A stretch of 64,000 nt of DNA from an uncultured Clostridia bacterium (GCA_937981575.1 CALJNR010000021.1:1-64000), one strand, 5' to 3'. Shown: positions 44,333 through 54,599, numbered from the stretch's first letter. Notes: generated from the sequence alone by a model not told the origin. Program-made: numbers and translations.

Positions 44333-44537
44333 CGTATCACTCCTATTTTTAAAAGCTACTAACATTTTTACCGAAGCTGCAGAAATTTATCCAAAATTAT
44401 TTATGTCGTATATTGGGAATGACATGGAATGAATAAGGCTGAATATATCATTACAAAATTGAAATAATTAAAGTATAGTTTTCATAAAAAAATGATTGTA
44501 TAATAAATAAGAGTAAATAAGAGTTAGGAGAGTACAT

Positions 44538-45380
44538 ATGACGATTTTAGAAGCAGCTACGCAAGGGGTTTTGCAGGGGATTACGGAATTTTTGCCTGTA
44601 TCAAGTTCGGGGCACCTGGCACTTTATCAATATTTTACAGGAATGGAGACGCAGCAGTCAACGCTCGTTATGGCAGTTCTGCACTTAGGAACATTAGCCG
44701 CAGTATGTGCTGTTTTTTATCAAACAATTTGGGAACTTATTAAAGAAACATTTATAATGCTTGGAGAAATCTTTAGTTTTAAGTTTACGCTTAAAAATAT
44801 GAATCCTAACAGAAAGATGATTATTATGCTGCTTACAGCTACACTTCCTTTGTTTATTCTTATTCCTGTTAAACCACTTTATAATAGTATTGTGCATCAA
44901 GGGAGTCTCTTAATACTTGGAATCTGTTTCTTATTTACAGCTTCTGTATTGTTTGCAGCAGATAGAAAAGATCATGGCAAAAAAGATATCAAAGAAATGA
45001 AGTACGGCAATGCTTTATTTATAGGTATTTTTCAAGGAATTGCCATTCTTCCGGGCATATCCCGGTCGGGATCAACGATTGGCAGCTCACTGATGTCAGG
45101 GTTTTCAAAAGAGTTTGCTGTTAAATTTTCTTTTATACTTGGCATTCCAGCCATTTTAGGAGGATGTCTCATTGAGTTTAAGGAAGCACAGGAAATAGGA
45201 ATAAGCTTTGAATTATTGCCTATGATAGTAGGATTTGCGGCAGCAGCCATTTCGGGGTTTTTATCTATCAAAGCCATTAAATGGCTTGTAAGGACAGATA
45301 AGTATAAAGTTTTTGCTTTTTATACACTGGCTGTAGGAATAGCAGTAATAGGTATCGATATACTAAGAACATTCATTTGA
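44538..45380 (+). CDS. uppP: undecaprenyl-diphosphatase (bacitracin resistance)
   Basis: Membrane phosphatase recycling the lipid carrier undecaprenyl pyrophosphate for cell wall synthesis. 280 residues with about eight hydrophobic segments. Family motifs: GVLQGITEFLPVSSSGHLAL at residues 10-29 and GIFQGIAILPGISRSGSTIG near 170. Monocistronic; a TATAAT at 44499-44504 is a likely -10. Stop is TGA. Confidence 0.95.
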   Translation: MTILEAATQGVLQGITEFLPVSSSGHLALYQYFTGMETQQSTLVMAVLHLGTLAAVCAVFYQTIWELIKETFIMLGEIFSFKFTLKNMNPNRKMIIMLLTATLPLFILIPVKPLYNSIVHQGSLLILGICFLFTASVLFAADRKDHGKKDIKEMKYGNALFIGIFQGIAILPGISRSGSTIGSSLMSGFSKEFAVKFSFILGIPAILGGCLIEFKEAQEIGISFELLPMIVGFAAAAISGFLSIKAIKWLVRTDKYKVFAFYTLAVGIAVIGIDILRTFI

Positions 45381-45439
45381 TAAATTTCTTTATCTAGAAA
45401 AAGCCTGAAATTCTATAAAAAAGAAGAGTTTTCTCTTTG

Positions 45440-45496
45440 TAAAATAAAAACGCTGGACAAAAACAAAAAAGTTTTTGCTCAGCGTTTTTATTTTAT
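45440..45496. terminator. bidirectional terminator between uppP and galT
   Basis: AAAATAAAAACGCTG...CAAAAAC pairs with GTTTTTG...CAGCGTTTTTATTTT; it reaches the stop codon of galT. Confidence 0.85.
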
Positions 45497-46965
45497 AGGA
45501 TGTGAATAAATGTCTTAAACTGCTCAATGCCAGTTGTATTTAATTTAAATACCCCTGCATCTTCCAGAACGCGTACGAACTTTTCTCCCAATGCATCCCT
45601 TACGAGTTCATCTATATTCATATCAGTGGTATAGGACCCTTTAAGTTCTTGGGCCCATTGTTTATGATAATCAGCTACAACAGAGGATTTTCCTACAATA
45701 TACTCTTTAATCGTCTCTAATTCTTCACGAAGTCTGCCAGGTAATATTGCAAGGCCCATCACTTCAATAAGTCCGATATTTTCTTTTTTGATGTGCTGAA
45801 CATCTTCGTGAGGATGGAAAATACCAAGGGGATGCTCAGCTGTTGTCCGATTATTTCTAAGTACAACATTCATAATATAGTGCTTACCGCGCTTTTCGGC
45901 AATAGGTGTAATCGTATTATGCGGTGTGCCATCGGTATGTGAAAGGATATCAGCTGAAGGGTCCGAATATGCTTTCCATGTTTTATAGATATAGTCAGTG
46001 CATTCAGCCACGTCTTCAAGATTTTCACTACTTAACTGAATCGTAGAAAGCGGCCAGTTCAGAATGCGGCAGTTCACATCAGGAAACTTAGGGATAATGA
46101 ACTCCCACAACGTATCTGAGGAATGAATAGGGAACTTATAGGCACCACCTTGATAATGTTCATGAGACAGAATAGAACCGCCGACAATTGGAAGATCTGC
46201 ATTAGAACCTATGAAATAATGCGGAAACTTTTCAACAAAACGAAGCAGATTGTAAAAGCTGTCTTTTGTCAGTTTCATTGGCTCATGATTTTCTGAAAGC
46301 AAAATACAGTGCTCGTTATAGTAAAGATAAGGAGAGTACTGCAGCCTCCAATTTCTATTATTAAGGTTCAGAGCTACCGTGCGGTGATTAGCACGGTCAG
46401 GCAGCTTAACTGTTCCGGCATAGCCTTCGTTTTCAATACAAAGTAAACATGCGGGATATTTATTGGGGGGAGCTGTTTTTAAAAGGGCAATTTCTTTTGG
46501 ATCTTTTTCTGGTTTTGAGAGATTGATCGTAATATCCACAGCGCCATACCTAGAAGCATATTTGTACTGTATGTTTTTGGCAATACGGCTCATTTTAACA
46601 TAGTTTGAATGAAGGCTGAGGTTATAGAAAAAGTTTGTTGCAGCTTCTGGTGCCTGCTCATAAGCTTTAAAAAATTTTTCTTCCACATAAGAAGGGGCAG
46701 GAAGAAAGACATCCATAAGTGTGCTTGTGAAGATGTCTTTTGCAAAAAGGCTGTCGTCGATCAACCTTTTTGCCGCTGCAAGTGCACTTAGCTCATCTAA
46801 AGTTTCATAAAGGTCAGTTTCAACGGCGGGAGATGCCTCATACTCAGCTTCGCCCATTAAAGCGAGTAATCTATTACGGGCGTAAATAGCATCTCTTTCT
46901 GAAATCATATTGCTTTGGATAGCAAGCTGAACAAGTCTGTCGATAAATCCGCATATGGTATTCAT
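45493..46965 (-). CDS. galT: UDP-glucose--hexose-1-phosphate uridylyltransferase, Firmicute-type (GalT family 2)
   Basis: Leloir pathway enzyme swapping UMP between UDP-glucose and galactose-1-phosphate. I choose the ATG at 46965 (490 residues): it follows AAAGGAGAATAGT and lies one base after the galE stop; a longer frame to 47124 overlaps galE and has no ribosome site. Motifs of this GalT class: PYLYYNEHCILLSENHEPMK (in part), GSNADLPIVGGSILSHEHYQGG with the histidine active site, and HNTITPIAEKRG. Third gene of galK-galE-galT. Confidence 0.95.
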   Translation of the reverse strand: MNTICGFIDRLVQLAIQSNMISERDAIYARNRLLALMGEAEYEASPAVETDLYETLDELSALAAAKRLIDDSLFAKDIFTSTLMDVFLPAPSYVEEKFFKAYEQAPEAATNFFYNLSLHSNYVKMSRIAKNIQYKYASRYGAVDITINLSKPEKDPKEIALLKTAPPNKYPACLLCIENEGYAGTVKLPDRANHRTVALNLNNRNWRLQYSPYLYYNEHCILLSENHEPMKLTKDSFYNLLRFVEKFPHYFIGSNADLPIVGGSILSHEHYQGGAYKFPIHSSDTLWEFIIPKFPDVNCRILNWPLSTIQLSSENLEDVAECTDYIYKTWKAYSDPSADILSHTDGTPHNTITPIAEKRGKHYIMNVVLRNNRTTAEHPLGIFHPHEDVQHIKKENIGLIEVMGLAILPGRLREELETIKEYIVGKSSVVADYHKQWAQELKGSYTTDMNIDELVRDALGEKFVRVLEDAGVFKLNTTGIEQFKTFIHIL

Positions 46966-46966
46966 A

Positions 46967-47959
46967 CTATTCTCCTTTGTATCCGTTAGGATGAGATTTG
47001 TGCCAGTTCCAAGCACTGGTGATAATAGCTTTGACATCTGTATACTTTGGTGACCAGCCAAGCACCTTTCTAGCTTTATCCGAAGAAGCAATAAGAACTG
47101 CCGGATCCCCTGCGCGTTTTTCACTAATCACAAGCGGTATTTCATGGCCGGTAACTTCTCTTGCTGCTTCGATCATCTCGAGTACAGAATAGCCGCTGTT
47201 GCTGCCAAGATTAAAGATATTACTTTCGCCGCCTTTAGTTAAGTAGTTAAAGGCAAGAAGATGGGCATCTACTAAATCTGTTATATGAATATAATCTCTA
47301 ATACAGGTTCCGTCTTTTGTAGGATAATCATCGCCAAATACGCTGATGTGAGGTCTTTGGCTAAGAGGAACCTGAAGGATAAGCGGAATAAGGTGGGTTT
47401 CCGTTGTATGGGCTTCGCCGATTTCACCACTTAAGTCTGCACCGGCTACATTGAAGTATCTCAGGCATACATAATGAAGATCGTGAGCCTTGCTGGTCCA
47501 CTTCAGCATTTTTTCAATTGCAAGCTTTGTTTCGCCATAAGTATTTGTAGGGCAGGCTGCCATTTCTTCGGTAATCGGCATCGTTTCAATATCTCCATAA
47601 GTTGCAGCTGTAGAAGAAAAGACAATGTATTTTACGCCTGTTTCGACCATAACTTCCAGAAGGGTTTGAGCACCATGAACATTATTATTATAATATTTTA
47701 AAGGCTTAACCATAGATTCACCAACTAAAGAGTTAGCTGCAAAGTGCATGACGCCGTCAAATTGTTCTTTTTCGAAAACTTCTTTGAGAGCCTCTTTGTT
47801 ACGGATATCAAGGTGATAAAAAGGTACACTTTTTTGAATACTTTCTTTATGTCCAGTTTCAAGGCTGTCAATTACAACGACATCAATATTTTTTTCCATC
47901 AATTGTTTTACTGCGTGAGAACCGATATAGCCTGCACCACCAACAACAAGTATTTTCAT
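46967..47959 (-). CDS. galE: UDP-glucose 4-epimerase
   Basis: NAD-dependent extended SDR interconverting UDP-galactose and UDP-glucose, 330 residues. Cofactor motif VVGGAGYIGSHAVKQLMEK; catalytic Ser in FSSTAATYGD; Tyr and Lys in NTYGETKLAIEKML; HYVCLRYFNVAGAD and DYPTKDGTCIRDYIHITDL are typical GalE strings. Fourteen bases separate its start from galK. The end of the gene carries the galT ribosome site. Confidence 0.96.
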   Translation of the reverse strand: MKILVVGGAGYIGSHAVKQLMEKNIDVVVIDSLETGHKESIQKSVPFYHLDIRNKEALKEVFEKEQFDGVMHFAANSLVGESMVKPLKYYNNNVHGAQTLLEVMVETGVKYIVFSSTAATYGDIETMPITEEMAACPTNTYGETKLAIEKMLKWTSKAHDLHYVCLRYFNVAGADLSGEIGEAHTTETHLIPLILQVPLSQRPHISVFGDDYPTKDGTCIRDYIHITDLVDAHLLAFNYLTKGGESNIFNLGSNSGYSVLEMIEAAREVTGHEIPLVISEKRAGDPAVLIASSDKARKVLGWSPKYTDVKAIITSAWNWHKSHPNGYKGE

Positions 47960-47973
47960 AAGAACCTCCTGAA

Positions 47974-49140
47974 TTAGTTTAATTGAATAGGACCATTACC
48001 GATAGAAGCAATATAGAATGAAGCTTCATAGCCTATTTCCTTCAGATATTTGCTATTCACACTTTCAATAAAAGTTTCAGCTTTCTGGTTTTCTACGATA
48101 GCAATAGCGCAGCCACCAAAACCAGCTCCTGTCATACGTGCCCCAAGGGTTCCGTCTGCATCCCAAGCTGCAGCGACTAATGTATCCAGCTCTTTGCCTG
48201 TTACTTCATAATCATCTTTAAGTGAAATATGAGAGGCATTTAACAGTTTGCCAAAAGTGAAAAGGTCATTATTTTCTAAAGCCTTTGTTGCATCGATAAC
48301 ACGGATATTTTCTGTGACTGCATGTTTAACACGTTTAAACTCTATAGGATGATTGATAATATCAGCAGCTTTTGTAAGGTCTTCTTCTTTCAGGTCACAT
48401 AAGGCTTTGATATCGAATGCATTTTGAAGCTTAGAGAGTGCACTTTCACATTCGCTGCGGCGTTCATTGTACTTAGAATCAGCTAGTTCACGGCGCTTGT
48501 TGGTATTCATGATGATAATGCTGTAGCCTTCAATTTCAAATGGAACATGCTGATATTCTGTAGTATTGCAGTCTAAAAGCAGTGCATGGTTTGCTTTGCC
48601 AAGGGCAATGGCGAATTGATCCATAATGCCGCTGTTTACGCCGATGTATTCATTTTCAACTTTTTTGCCCAAAAGAGCAGCTTCAGTACTTGAAAGGGAT
48701 AAGCCATAAAGATCAGTGCAGATTTTACACATCAGCATTTCTAAAGAAGCTGATGATGAAAGACCGGCACCGTTAGGAATATTTCCAAAGAATAAAAGAT
48801 CTAGTCCAGAAGGAACTTTATAACCAGCTTCAAGGAGATATTTAAGTACGCCTTTTAAATAGTTGCACCAGTTGTGCTCTTTTTGATAGGTTAAGTCATC
48901 TAATGAGAATTCTATGATGCCAAGGTTTTCAAAATTCATGGAGAAGACACGAAACTTGTTATCGTGACGTTTAGAAGCAGCAGCATAGGTACCAAGGGTA
49001 ATGGCACAGGGGAAAACAAGACCGCCATTATAATCAATATGTTCACCTATTAAGTTGACTCTGCCTGGAGCAAAAAAACTTGATTCTGATTCTTTTCCAA
49101 ATACTATATTAAATTTTTGCTGTAAAAGAGATAGTTCCAT
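47974..49140 (-). CDS. galK: galactokinase
   Basis: Phosphorylates galactose to galactose-1-phosphate, 388 residues (GHMP kinase family). Start: the ATG at 49140 is six bases from AGGAGG, while the ATG at 49146 touches that site. Motifs: galactokinase signature FAPGRVNLIGEHIDYNGG, ATP site IPNGAGLSSSASLEMLMC, and GARMTGAGFGGCAIAIVE near the C-terminus. First gene of the divergent gal operon, controlled by the promoter-operator region 49179-49225. Confidence 0.96.
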   Translation of the reverse strand: MELSLLQQKFNIVFGKESESSFFAPGRVNLIGEHIDYNGGLVFPCAITLGTYAAASKRHDNKFRVFSMNFENLGIIEFSLDDLTYQKEHNWCNYLKGVLKYLLEAGYKVPSGLDLLFFGNIPNGAGLSSSASLEMLMCKICTDLYGLSLSSTEAALLGKKVENEYIGVNSGIMDQFAIALGKANHALLLDCNTTEYQHVPFEIEGYSIIIMNTNKRRELADSKYNERRSECESALSKLQNAFDIKALCDLKEEDLTKAADIINHPIEFKRVKHAVTENIRVIDATKALENNDLFTFGKLLNASHISLKDDYEVTGKELDTLVAAAWDADGTLGARMTGAGFGGCAIAIVENQKAETFIESVNSKYLKEIGYEASFYIASIGNGPIQLN

Positions 49141-49178
49141 AATCATCCTCCTAATAATTTGTTTTAGGCTATATTTTT

Positions 49179-49225
49179 ATTATAGCGCACAGGTAAAATA
49201 AATCAATATTTTTACTAAAAATATT
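49179..49225 (-). promoter_or_regulatory. gal operon promoter with adjoining LacI-type operator
   Basis: On the minus strand TTGATT (49201-49206), 16-base spacer, TATAAT (49179-49184). A perfect palindrome at 49205-49225, arms AATATTTTTA and TAAAAATATT around one base, touches the -35 box. A repressor bound there would block RNA polymerase. Confidence 0.7.
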
Positions 49226-49327
49226 TTTATCTTGATAGAAAATGTAGAATTGGTTATAATAATAAATAAGGATTAAGTATAATGAAATCAAGAGGTTGGT
49301 TAGGGTGGTTGAAAGCTATTTTGAAGG

Positions 49328-50364
<1,037 letters not shown>

Positions 50365-50425
50365 TGTTTGATATGATGTTGAGTAGATTCAAACTATTTT
50401 GTATGTAAAAAAAAGAGGTGCACAG

Positions 50426-51472
50426 ATGGATATTACAAATTCTAAAGTAGTTTTTAAAAGCGGAAAAGAAGTGACAATCTATGAACTGGCTAATGATAAG
50501 GGAATGAAGGTTGAGATACTGGATTTAGGAGGTATCATCACTAAAATTATGGTGCCGGATAAAGACGGTCAGTTTGAAAATGTGGTACTGAATTGGGAAG
50601 ACATTGAAACCTATGAAACCAATCCTGGGTATTTTAATGCACTTATCGGCAGAGTAGCCGGAAGAATTCATGATGCCAAGGTAACAATTGACGGCGAAGT
50701 TTATACATTTGCTAAAAATAATAATGGCAATACCCTGCATGGGGGCATCGAAGGATTTGATAAAAAGATATGGATGGCAGCTACAGAAGTCACGGAGGAG
50801 GAAGCTGTTTTAAAACTGACTTATTTCAGCCCCGATGGAGAAGAAGGTTTTCCAGGTAATTTGAATGTTATGGTACTTTATAAGCTGAACAATCAAAATG
50901 AATTAACGATTGAGTATAAGGCGCATACAGATAAAGACACGATTGTTAATATGACAAATCATGCTTATTTCAATCTTTCTGGAAATGCTAAAAGATCTGT
51001 ATTAGATCAAGAAGTGTTTATTAATGGTGATAAAATATTGAACTTAGATGCTGAACTTATTCCAAATGGAGAGTTTTTAAGTGTGAAAGAGCATCCGGCA
51101 TTTGATTTTCAAGTAAGAAAGCCAATAGGAAGAGATATTAATGCCGATGATATTCAGCTGAAATACGGCAATGGATATGACCATCCTTGGGTTTTAAAGG
51201 ACGGAGATAGGGCTGTAGAATTTTATGATCCTATTTCAAAAAGATGTATGGAAATCAGCACAACTGAATCAGGGGTTGTAATGTATACAATGAATTATGC
51301 AGATACTCCTATTAAGCTTTCAAATGGAGAAGTGCAAAAGCCTCATTATGGGGTATGTTTTGAAACGCAGAATCTGCCTATAGGATATAATGAAGTTTTC
51401 AAAGAGAGAGTGCTTTTGAAGAAGGATGCTATTTATTCAACCGCTACTACTTTTGCGTTTAGTGTGAAGTAA
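50426..51472 (+). CDS. galM: aldose 1-epimerase (mutarotase)
   Basis: Interconverts alpha- and beta-galactose before galactokinase. 348 residues from the ATG at 50426, which follows AAGAGGTG; an upstream in-frame codon at 50399 adds nine residues. Motifs: GRVAGRIHDAKVTI, NGNTLHGGIEGFDKKIW (substrate His), MTNHAYFNLSGN with the catalytic histidine region, and GVCFETQNLPIGYNE with the catalytic glutamate. Downstream of galR in the same direction. Confidence 0.94.
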   Translation: MDITNSKVVFKSGKEVTIYELANDKGMKVEILDLGGIITKIMVPDKDGQFENVVLNWEDIETYETNPGYFNALIGRVAGRIHDAKVTIDGEVYTFAKNNNGNTLHGGIEGFDKKIWMAATEVTEEEAVLKLTYFSPDGEEGFPGNLNVMVLYKLNNQNELTIEYKAHTDKDTIVNMTNHAYFNLSGNAKRSVLDQEVFINGDKILNLDAELIPNGEFLSVKEHPAFDFQVRKPIGRDINADDIQLKYGNGYDHPWVLKDGDRAVEFYDPISKRCMEISTTESGVVMYTMNYADTPIKLSNGEVQKPHYGVCFETQNLPIGYNEVFKERVLLKKDAIYSTATTFAFSVK

Positions 51473-51519
51473 TAAGTCCATTAGGTACTTAGAGAAATAG
51501 AGAAAGATTAGGGTGTATT

Positions 51520-51650
51520 TGAGATTGTGGAAAAGGGCCGCGGAGCCGGGAGGGGCTGCCTCTCGCTTTTCCCGCCTACCCACAGCCAAACCCGAGTCAA
51601 ATCGATAGGCACCCCTCCCAGCACCGCTAATCATCGTTAGAGGCCGGTAT
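51520..51650. other. GC-rich, strongly folded non-coding island
   Basis: By my count 51535-51626 is about 68% G+C in an otherwise AT-rich region. A 13-bp stem joins GGGAGGGG-TGCCT (51548-51561) with AGGCA-CCCCTCCC (51607-51619) with one bulged base. A second hairpin is ACCG-CTAAT/GTTAG-CGGT (51623-51648). GGAAAAG (51529-51535) can pair with CTTTTCC (51566-51572), which would form a pseudoknot or alternative fold. An 85-codon minus-strand frame crosses it but looks non-coding. I cannot assign it to SRP, 6S, RNase P, tmRNA or any riboswitch. Strand unknown. Confidence 0.5.
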
Positions 51651-51761
51651 ATATTGGTATGAAAGAACTTCTTGGAATTATAAGAAGGGAGCATAACCTT
51701 TTTTACAATCCAGCATTTATTGTAGGCCTGAAACTTAACCGAATCAGGAAGAAAATTTTAC

Positions 51762-51823
51762 ATAATGCAAAAAAGCTTAGTTAGGTATCTTGAAAGATAT
51801 CTGGCTAAGCTTTTTTGCATTAT
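51762..51823. terminator. long perfect hairpin with T run
   Basis: 19-bp perfect stem (51762-51780 with 51805-51823) enclosing a second hairpin AGGTATCT/AGATATCT. It could end a galM readthrough transcript or an RNA from the GC-rich island, or be the end of a decayed element. Confidence 0.6.
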
Positions 51824-51935
51824 ATAAGGATAAAAATACACAGGAGGACAATTTATTTGTTGGAGGTATACTATTCGTGCAAAAAAAATGTGCCATTCGT
51901 AGTTAGTGCAAAATTAATGTAGGAGAAATTGAAAA

Positions 51936-52121
51936 AAGAGATGTATCCTTTTGGTATACTGTAATCGTCAAACCACACCAACAAAAGGAGCATCTCTTAT
52001 GGAAATTATTATAAAGGATTTTATGAAAAATGTCATGTCAATGACGTTGCAATTTTGTAAGAAAATAGTGTTTGAATTTATTCTGTTTAATTGTGTAAAG
52101 CTAAGATTATATATCAAATAA
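51936..52121 (+). pseudogene. remnant of an insertion-sequence left end and transposase N-terminus
   Basis: A hairpin leader, AAGAGATGTATCCTTTTGGT with ACCAAC-AAAAGGAG-CATCTCTT (51936-51998), is followed at 51999 by an ATG and a 40-residue frame MEIIIKDFMKNVMSMTLQFC, then KKIVFEFILF, that stops at 52121. The opening resembles N-termini of ISLre2-type transposases as I remember them. The rest of the gene is missing. From 52122 to 52440 I see only AT-rich sequence without recognisable genes. Confidence 0.45.
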
Positions 52122-52446
52122 AGTATTGATTGCGGATTTTGTTTCATTACCCCTTTCATTCCCTGGGATAGTAGCTTTCGCCTTGGATGCTAACAACTTG
52201 ACAATGATGTTGCATATCCGAAAATGCTTTGACCTAGACTGAGGATGGTTTATAGAAGCTAAAACAGTAGAGTTTTTCACACCTTTCTATTAGGAGTTGA
52301 AAAGGCAGATTTGCACTTCATATGCCCAAAGTAAGACATCCTGTTTGAACAATTATTAAATAAATCAGATTCAATTATATAAAGGATCGACTATTAAAGT
52401 AAGGTTCCAGCAAAAAAATAATATATTGGGATATAACATTTATAGT

Positions 52447-52488
52447 ACCAAGTTTTCATTTTACAGGATGAAAGCTTGGTCTTTTTTT
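52447..52488 (+). terminator. isolated intrinsic terminator
   Basis: ACCAAGTTTTCAT (52447-52459) pairs with ATGAAAGCTTGGT (52468-52480), then CTTTTTTT. No gene directly precedes it, which fits the idea that a gene or element was lost here. Confidence 0.75.
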
Positions 52489-52598
52489 GTTTTTGGAAAA
52501 GGAAGGTGTATTTCGTCTAATGCTTGATTTTTAAGGGGTTAGGGGAGAGGGGTCAGAAAGGTGGATGAGCAATTAGTAGAAATTTGGAAATTGGGTGG

Positions 52599-52675
52599 TT
52601 GACAAAAATGTGGAATAAATATATAATAACTTTGTAATAAGTTGTTAATAATTATAACAGATCTTTAACAACTTA
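52599..52675 (+). promoter_or_regulatory. consensus promoter and 5' dyad of the first NlpC/P60 gene
   Basis: Perfect TTGACA (52599-52604), 17-base spacer, TATAAT (52622-52627). Downstream, TAAGTTGTTAA (52638-52648) and TTAACAACTTA (52665-52675) form a perfect 11-bp inverted repeat at the start of the transcript, either operator or leader hairpin. Confidence 0.85.
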
Positions 52676-52699
52676 TATTAATGCATTAGGAGGAATACA

Positions 52700-53617
52700 A
52701 TGAGACTTAACAACATACTGATCATGGGGATTGTATCAATGTCGATTATGGGGACGGCTAATGCAGCGATCTATGGAACGCTAAAGACGGAAATTGAAAC
52801 AAAGAGTAAGGCAGCAGAAGTAGTTTTAGCACAAGGGGAAGAGGCCTTAGTGGATGAGGCAGTCTTAACGCTTCAAAAAGGGGAACTTGTTAAGATTGTT
52901 GCAAAACAAGAGGATGAATACATAATAGAAATAGATGAAGAAATTAAGCAGGCAGTAGACAGTGAAGCTATTGATTTAGTCGGAAAACTGACTTATACTG
53001 CCGCAGATGATACAAGACTTAGACAGGAAGCATCACCTGAAGCGGATATTATCGATTTTCTAAAAAGGGGTGAACTAATCCTTGTTTTAGAAAGACAAGA
53101 TGACTTTTATAAAGTAAAAACCCAGGATAAAGAAGGATACATTTACAAAACACAGCTGGATGAAACAGGGCTGAGCAGCCTTCCTTATTTTAAAACAGAG
53201 GCTGAAGCCGTAAGTACTGAAAGCGGCCGGGTTAAAGCAGAATCAACATACATAGGTGAAGAAGTCGTAGATTATGCCAGACAGTTTTTAGGTGGAAGAT
53301 ATGTCTTTGGTGGCAACAGCCTCACAAGAGGTGTAGATTGTTCAGGATTTACGCAGCAGATCATGAAGCGCTTTGGGGTACAGATTGAAAGAAGTTCAAG
53401 AGCGCAGTTTGCATCAAACGGTTATAAAGTCAGTGAAAAAGAACTATTACCTGGAGACTTAGTATTTTATGGTTCTAATGGAAAAACGATTGACCATGTA
53501 GCTATTTATGCGGGAAATGGACAGATTATACATGCAAGCGATGCAAAATCTGGAATAAAAATGAGTGCGCTTTATTATGGGAAACCAATTATTGGTATGA
53601 AACGTGTTTTAAGCTAA
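52700..53617 (+). CDS. secreted SH3b-NlpC/P60 peptidoglycan hydrolase
   Basis: Cell wall endopeptidase of 305 residues. Signal peptide (NNILIMGIVSMSIMGTANA), one or two bacterial SH3-like segments (about 30-90 and 95-155; LRQEASPEADIIDFLKRGEL), then the NlpC/P60 domain (about 185-305) with catalytic cysteine in RGVDCSGFTQQIMKRFG, histidine in KTIDHVAIYAGNGQ and third polar residue in IIHASDAKSG. It probably cuts peptide stems in cell wall growth or separation. RBS TTAGGAGG. Paralog follows at 53777 with a similar promoter. Confidence 0.92.
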   Translation: MRLNNILIMGIVSMSIMGTANAAIYGTLKTEIETKSKAAEVVLAQGEEALVDEAVLTLQKGELVKIVAKQEDEYIIEIDEEIKQAVDSEAIDLVGKLTYTAADDTRLRQEASPEADIIDFLKRGELILVLERQDDFYKVKTQDKEGYIYKTQLDETGLSSLPYFKTEAEAVSTESGRVKAESTYIGEEVVDYARQFLGGRYVFGGNSLTRGVDCSGFTQQIMKRFGVQIERSSRAQFASNGYKVSEKELLPGDLVFYGSNGKTIDHVAIYAGNGQIIHASDAKSGIKMSALYYGKPIIGMKRVLS

Positions 53618-53674
53618 ATTGCTGTACAAAATAATAAATTAGTTTAAACTAATTGTGAATAAGATAACCCCTAG

Positions 53675-53703
53675 TTGACACATAATTGATTATAGTATAT
53701 AAT
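53675..53703 (+). promoter_or_regulatory. consensus promoter of the second NlpC/P60 gene
   Basis: Perfect TTGACA (53675-53680), 17-base spacer, TATAAT (53698-53703). The bases from TATAAT onward match the first promoter over about 26 bases with one substitution and one deleted base. Confidence 0.85.
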
Positions 53704-53776
53704 AATTTTGTAATAATTGTTAAAAAGAAATACATAATGCACGACACTATACATAACTTTCTGGGGGGAAAGAAAA

Positions 53777-54475
53777 GTGAAAAATGGAATATTTAAGTAT
53801 CTACCAGTAATATTTGCAACATTTGCGATTTCCACTTTTAGCTTATCAGCAGCAGAGCTTAATAAAGGTATTGTAAAAGAAAGTACTGCAGCCTATAGTG
53901 TTCCAAACGAAGAGGCAAAAGTGAGTTGTTATCTGAGCGAGGGAGAAGAGCTTGTAATAGCTGACGAAACAGATGAGTATTATGGTGTATTTATTGAGAA
54001 TAACGAAGTTGTTTACATAGAAAAATCTTATATACATGTACAAAATAGTCCCACTTTTGAAGAGCCAGTTCAAAAGGCAGCTAAACAAGATGGTAAGCAG
54101 CTGGCTAAAGGCGAAGAAGTTGTGAGCTACGCTAAGCAGTTTATTGGACTACGCTACAGAAGCGGTGGAGCTGATCTGCAGACAGGTGTGGACTGCTCAG
54201 GATTTACGCAACAGATTTACGCTAAATTTAATATCAAATTACAAAGAAGTTCAAGAGATCAATTTGCTTCAAACGGCAGAAAAGTGACAAGAGCAGAGCT
54301 TATGCCTGGAGATTTAGTATTTTACGGTGTGGGCGGTTATGTAAGACATGTTGCAATTTATGTAGGAAATGATCAAATCATCCATGCTCCTGTTCCAGGG
54401 AAATCTGTATGTATCGTTCCTATTCAGCAAAGAGGCGATGATCCTATTATAGGCTATAGAAGAATATTTGAGTAA
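53777..54475 (+). CDS. secreted NlpC/P60 peptidoglycan hydrolase, shorter paralog
   Basis: 232 residues with a GTG start after CTGGGGGGAAAG. Signal peptide (YLPVIFATFAISTFSLSA), a single SH3-like segment (about 28-85), and an NlpC/P60 domain (about 112-232) with TGVDCSGFTQQIYAKFN (Cys), YVRHVAIYVGNDQIIHAP (His). The catalytic domain is closely similar to that of the gene upstream (RSSRDQFASNGRKV versus RSSRAQFASNGYKV), pointing to tandem duplication. A terminator follows. Confidence 0.92.
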   Translation: MKNGIFKYLPVIFATFAISTFSLSAAELNKGIVKESTAAYSVPNEEAKVSCYLSEGEELVIADETDEYYGVFIENNEVVYIEKSYIHVQNSPTFEEPVQKAAKQDGKQLAKGEEVVSYAKQFIGLRYRSGGADLQTGVDCSGFTQQIYAKFNIKLQRSSRDQFASNGRKVTRAELMPGDLVFYGVGGYVRHVAIYVGNDQIIHAPVPGKSVCIVPIQQRGDDPIIGYRRIFE

Positions 54476-54480
54476 GTAAG

Positions 54481-54508
54481 AAGCTCCTTTCTGCAGGAGC
54501 TTTTTTTA
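54481..54508 (+). terminator. intrinsic terminator after the second NlpC/P60 gene
   Basis: AAGCTCCT (54481-54488), loop TTCTGC, AGGAGCTT (54495-54502), T run. Confidence 0.9.
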
Positions 54509-54599
54509 TATGTAAAAGTTATGAATGAATAGATGGATGAGGGAAAATAATAATCCTTAGAAAAAAGAATACATTAACCTTTAGAAACAGGGAAATATA

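Noticed and set aside
51437-51694. 85-codon minus-strand frame across the GC-rich island
   Set aside because: It overlaps galM and the folded island, and has no ribosome site; likely a shadow of structure.
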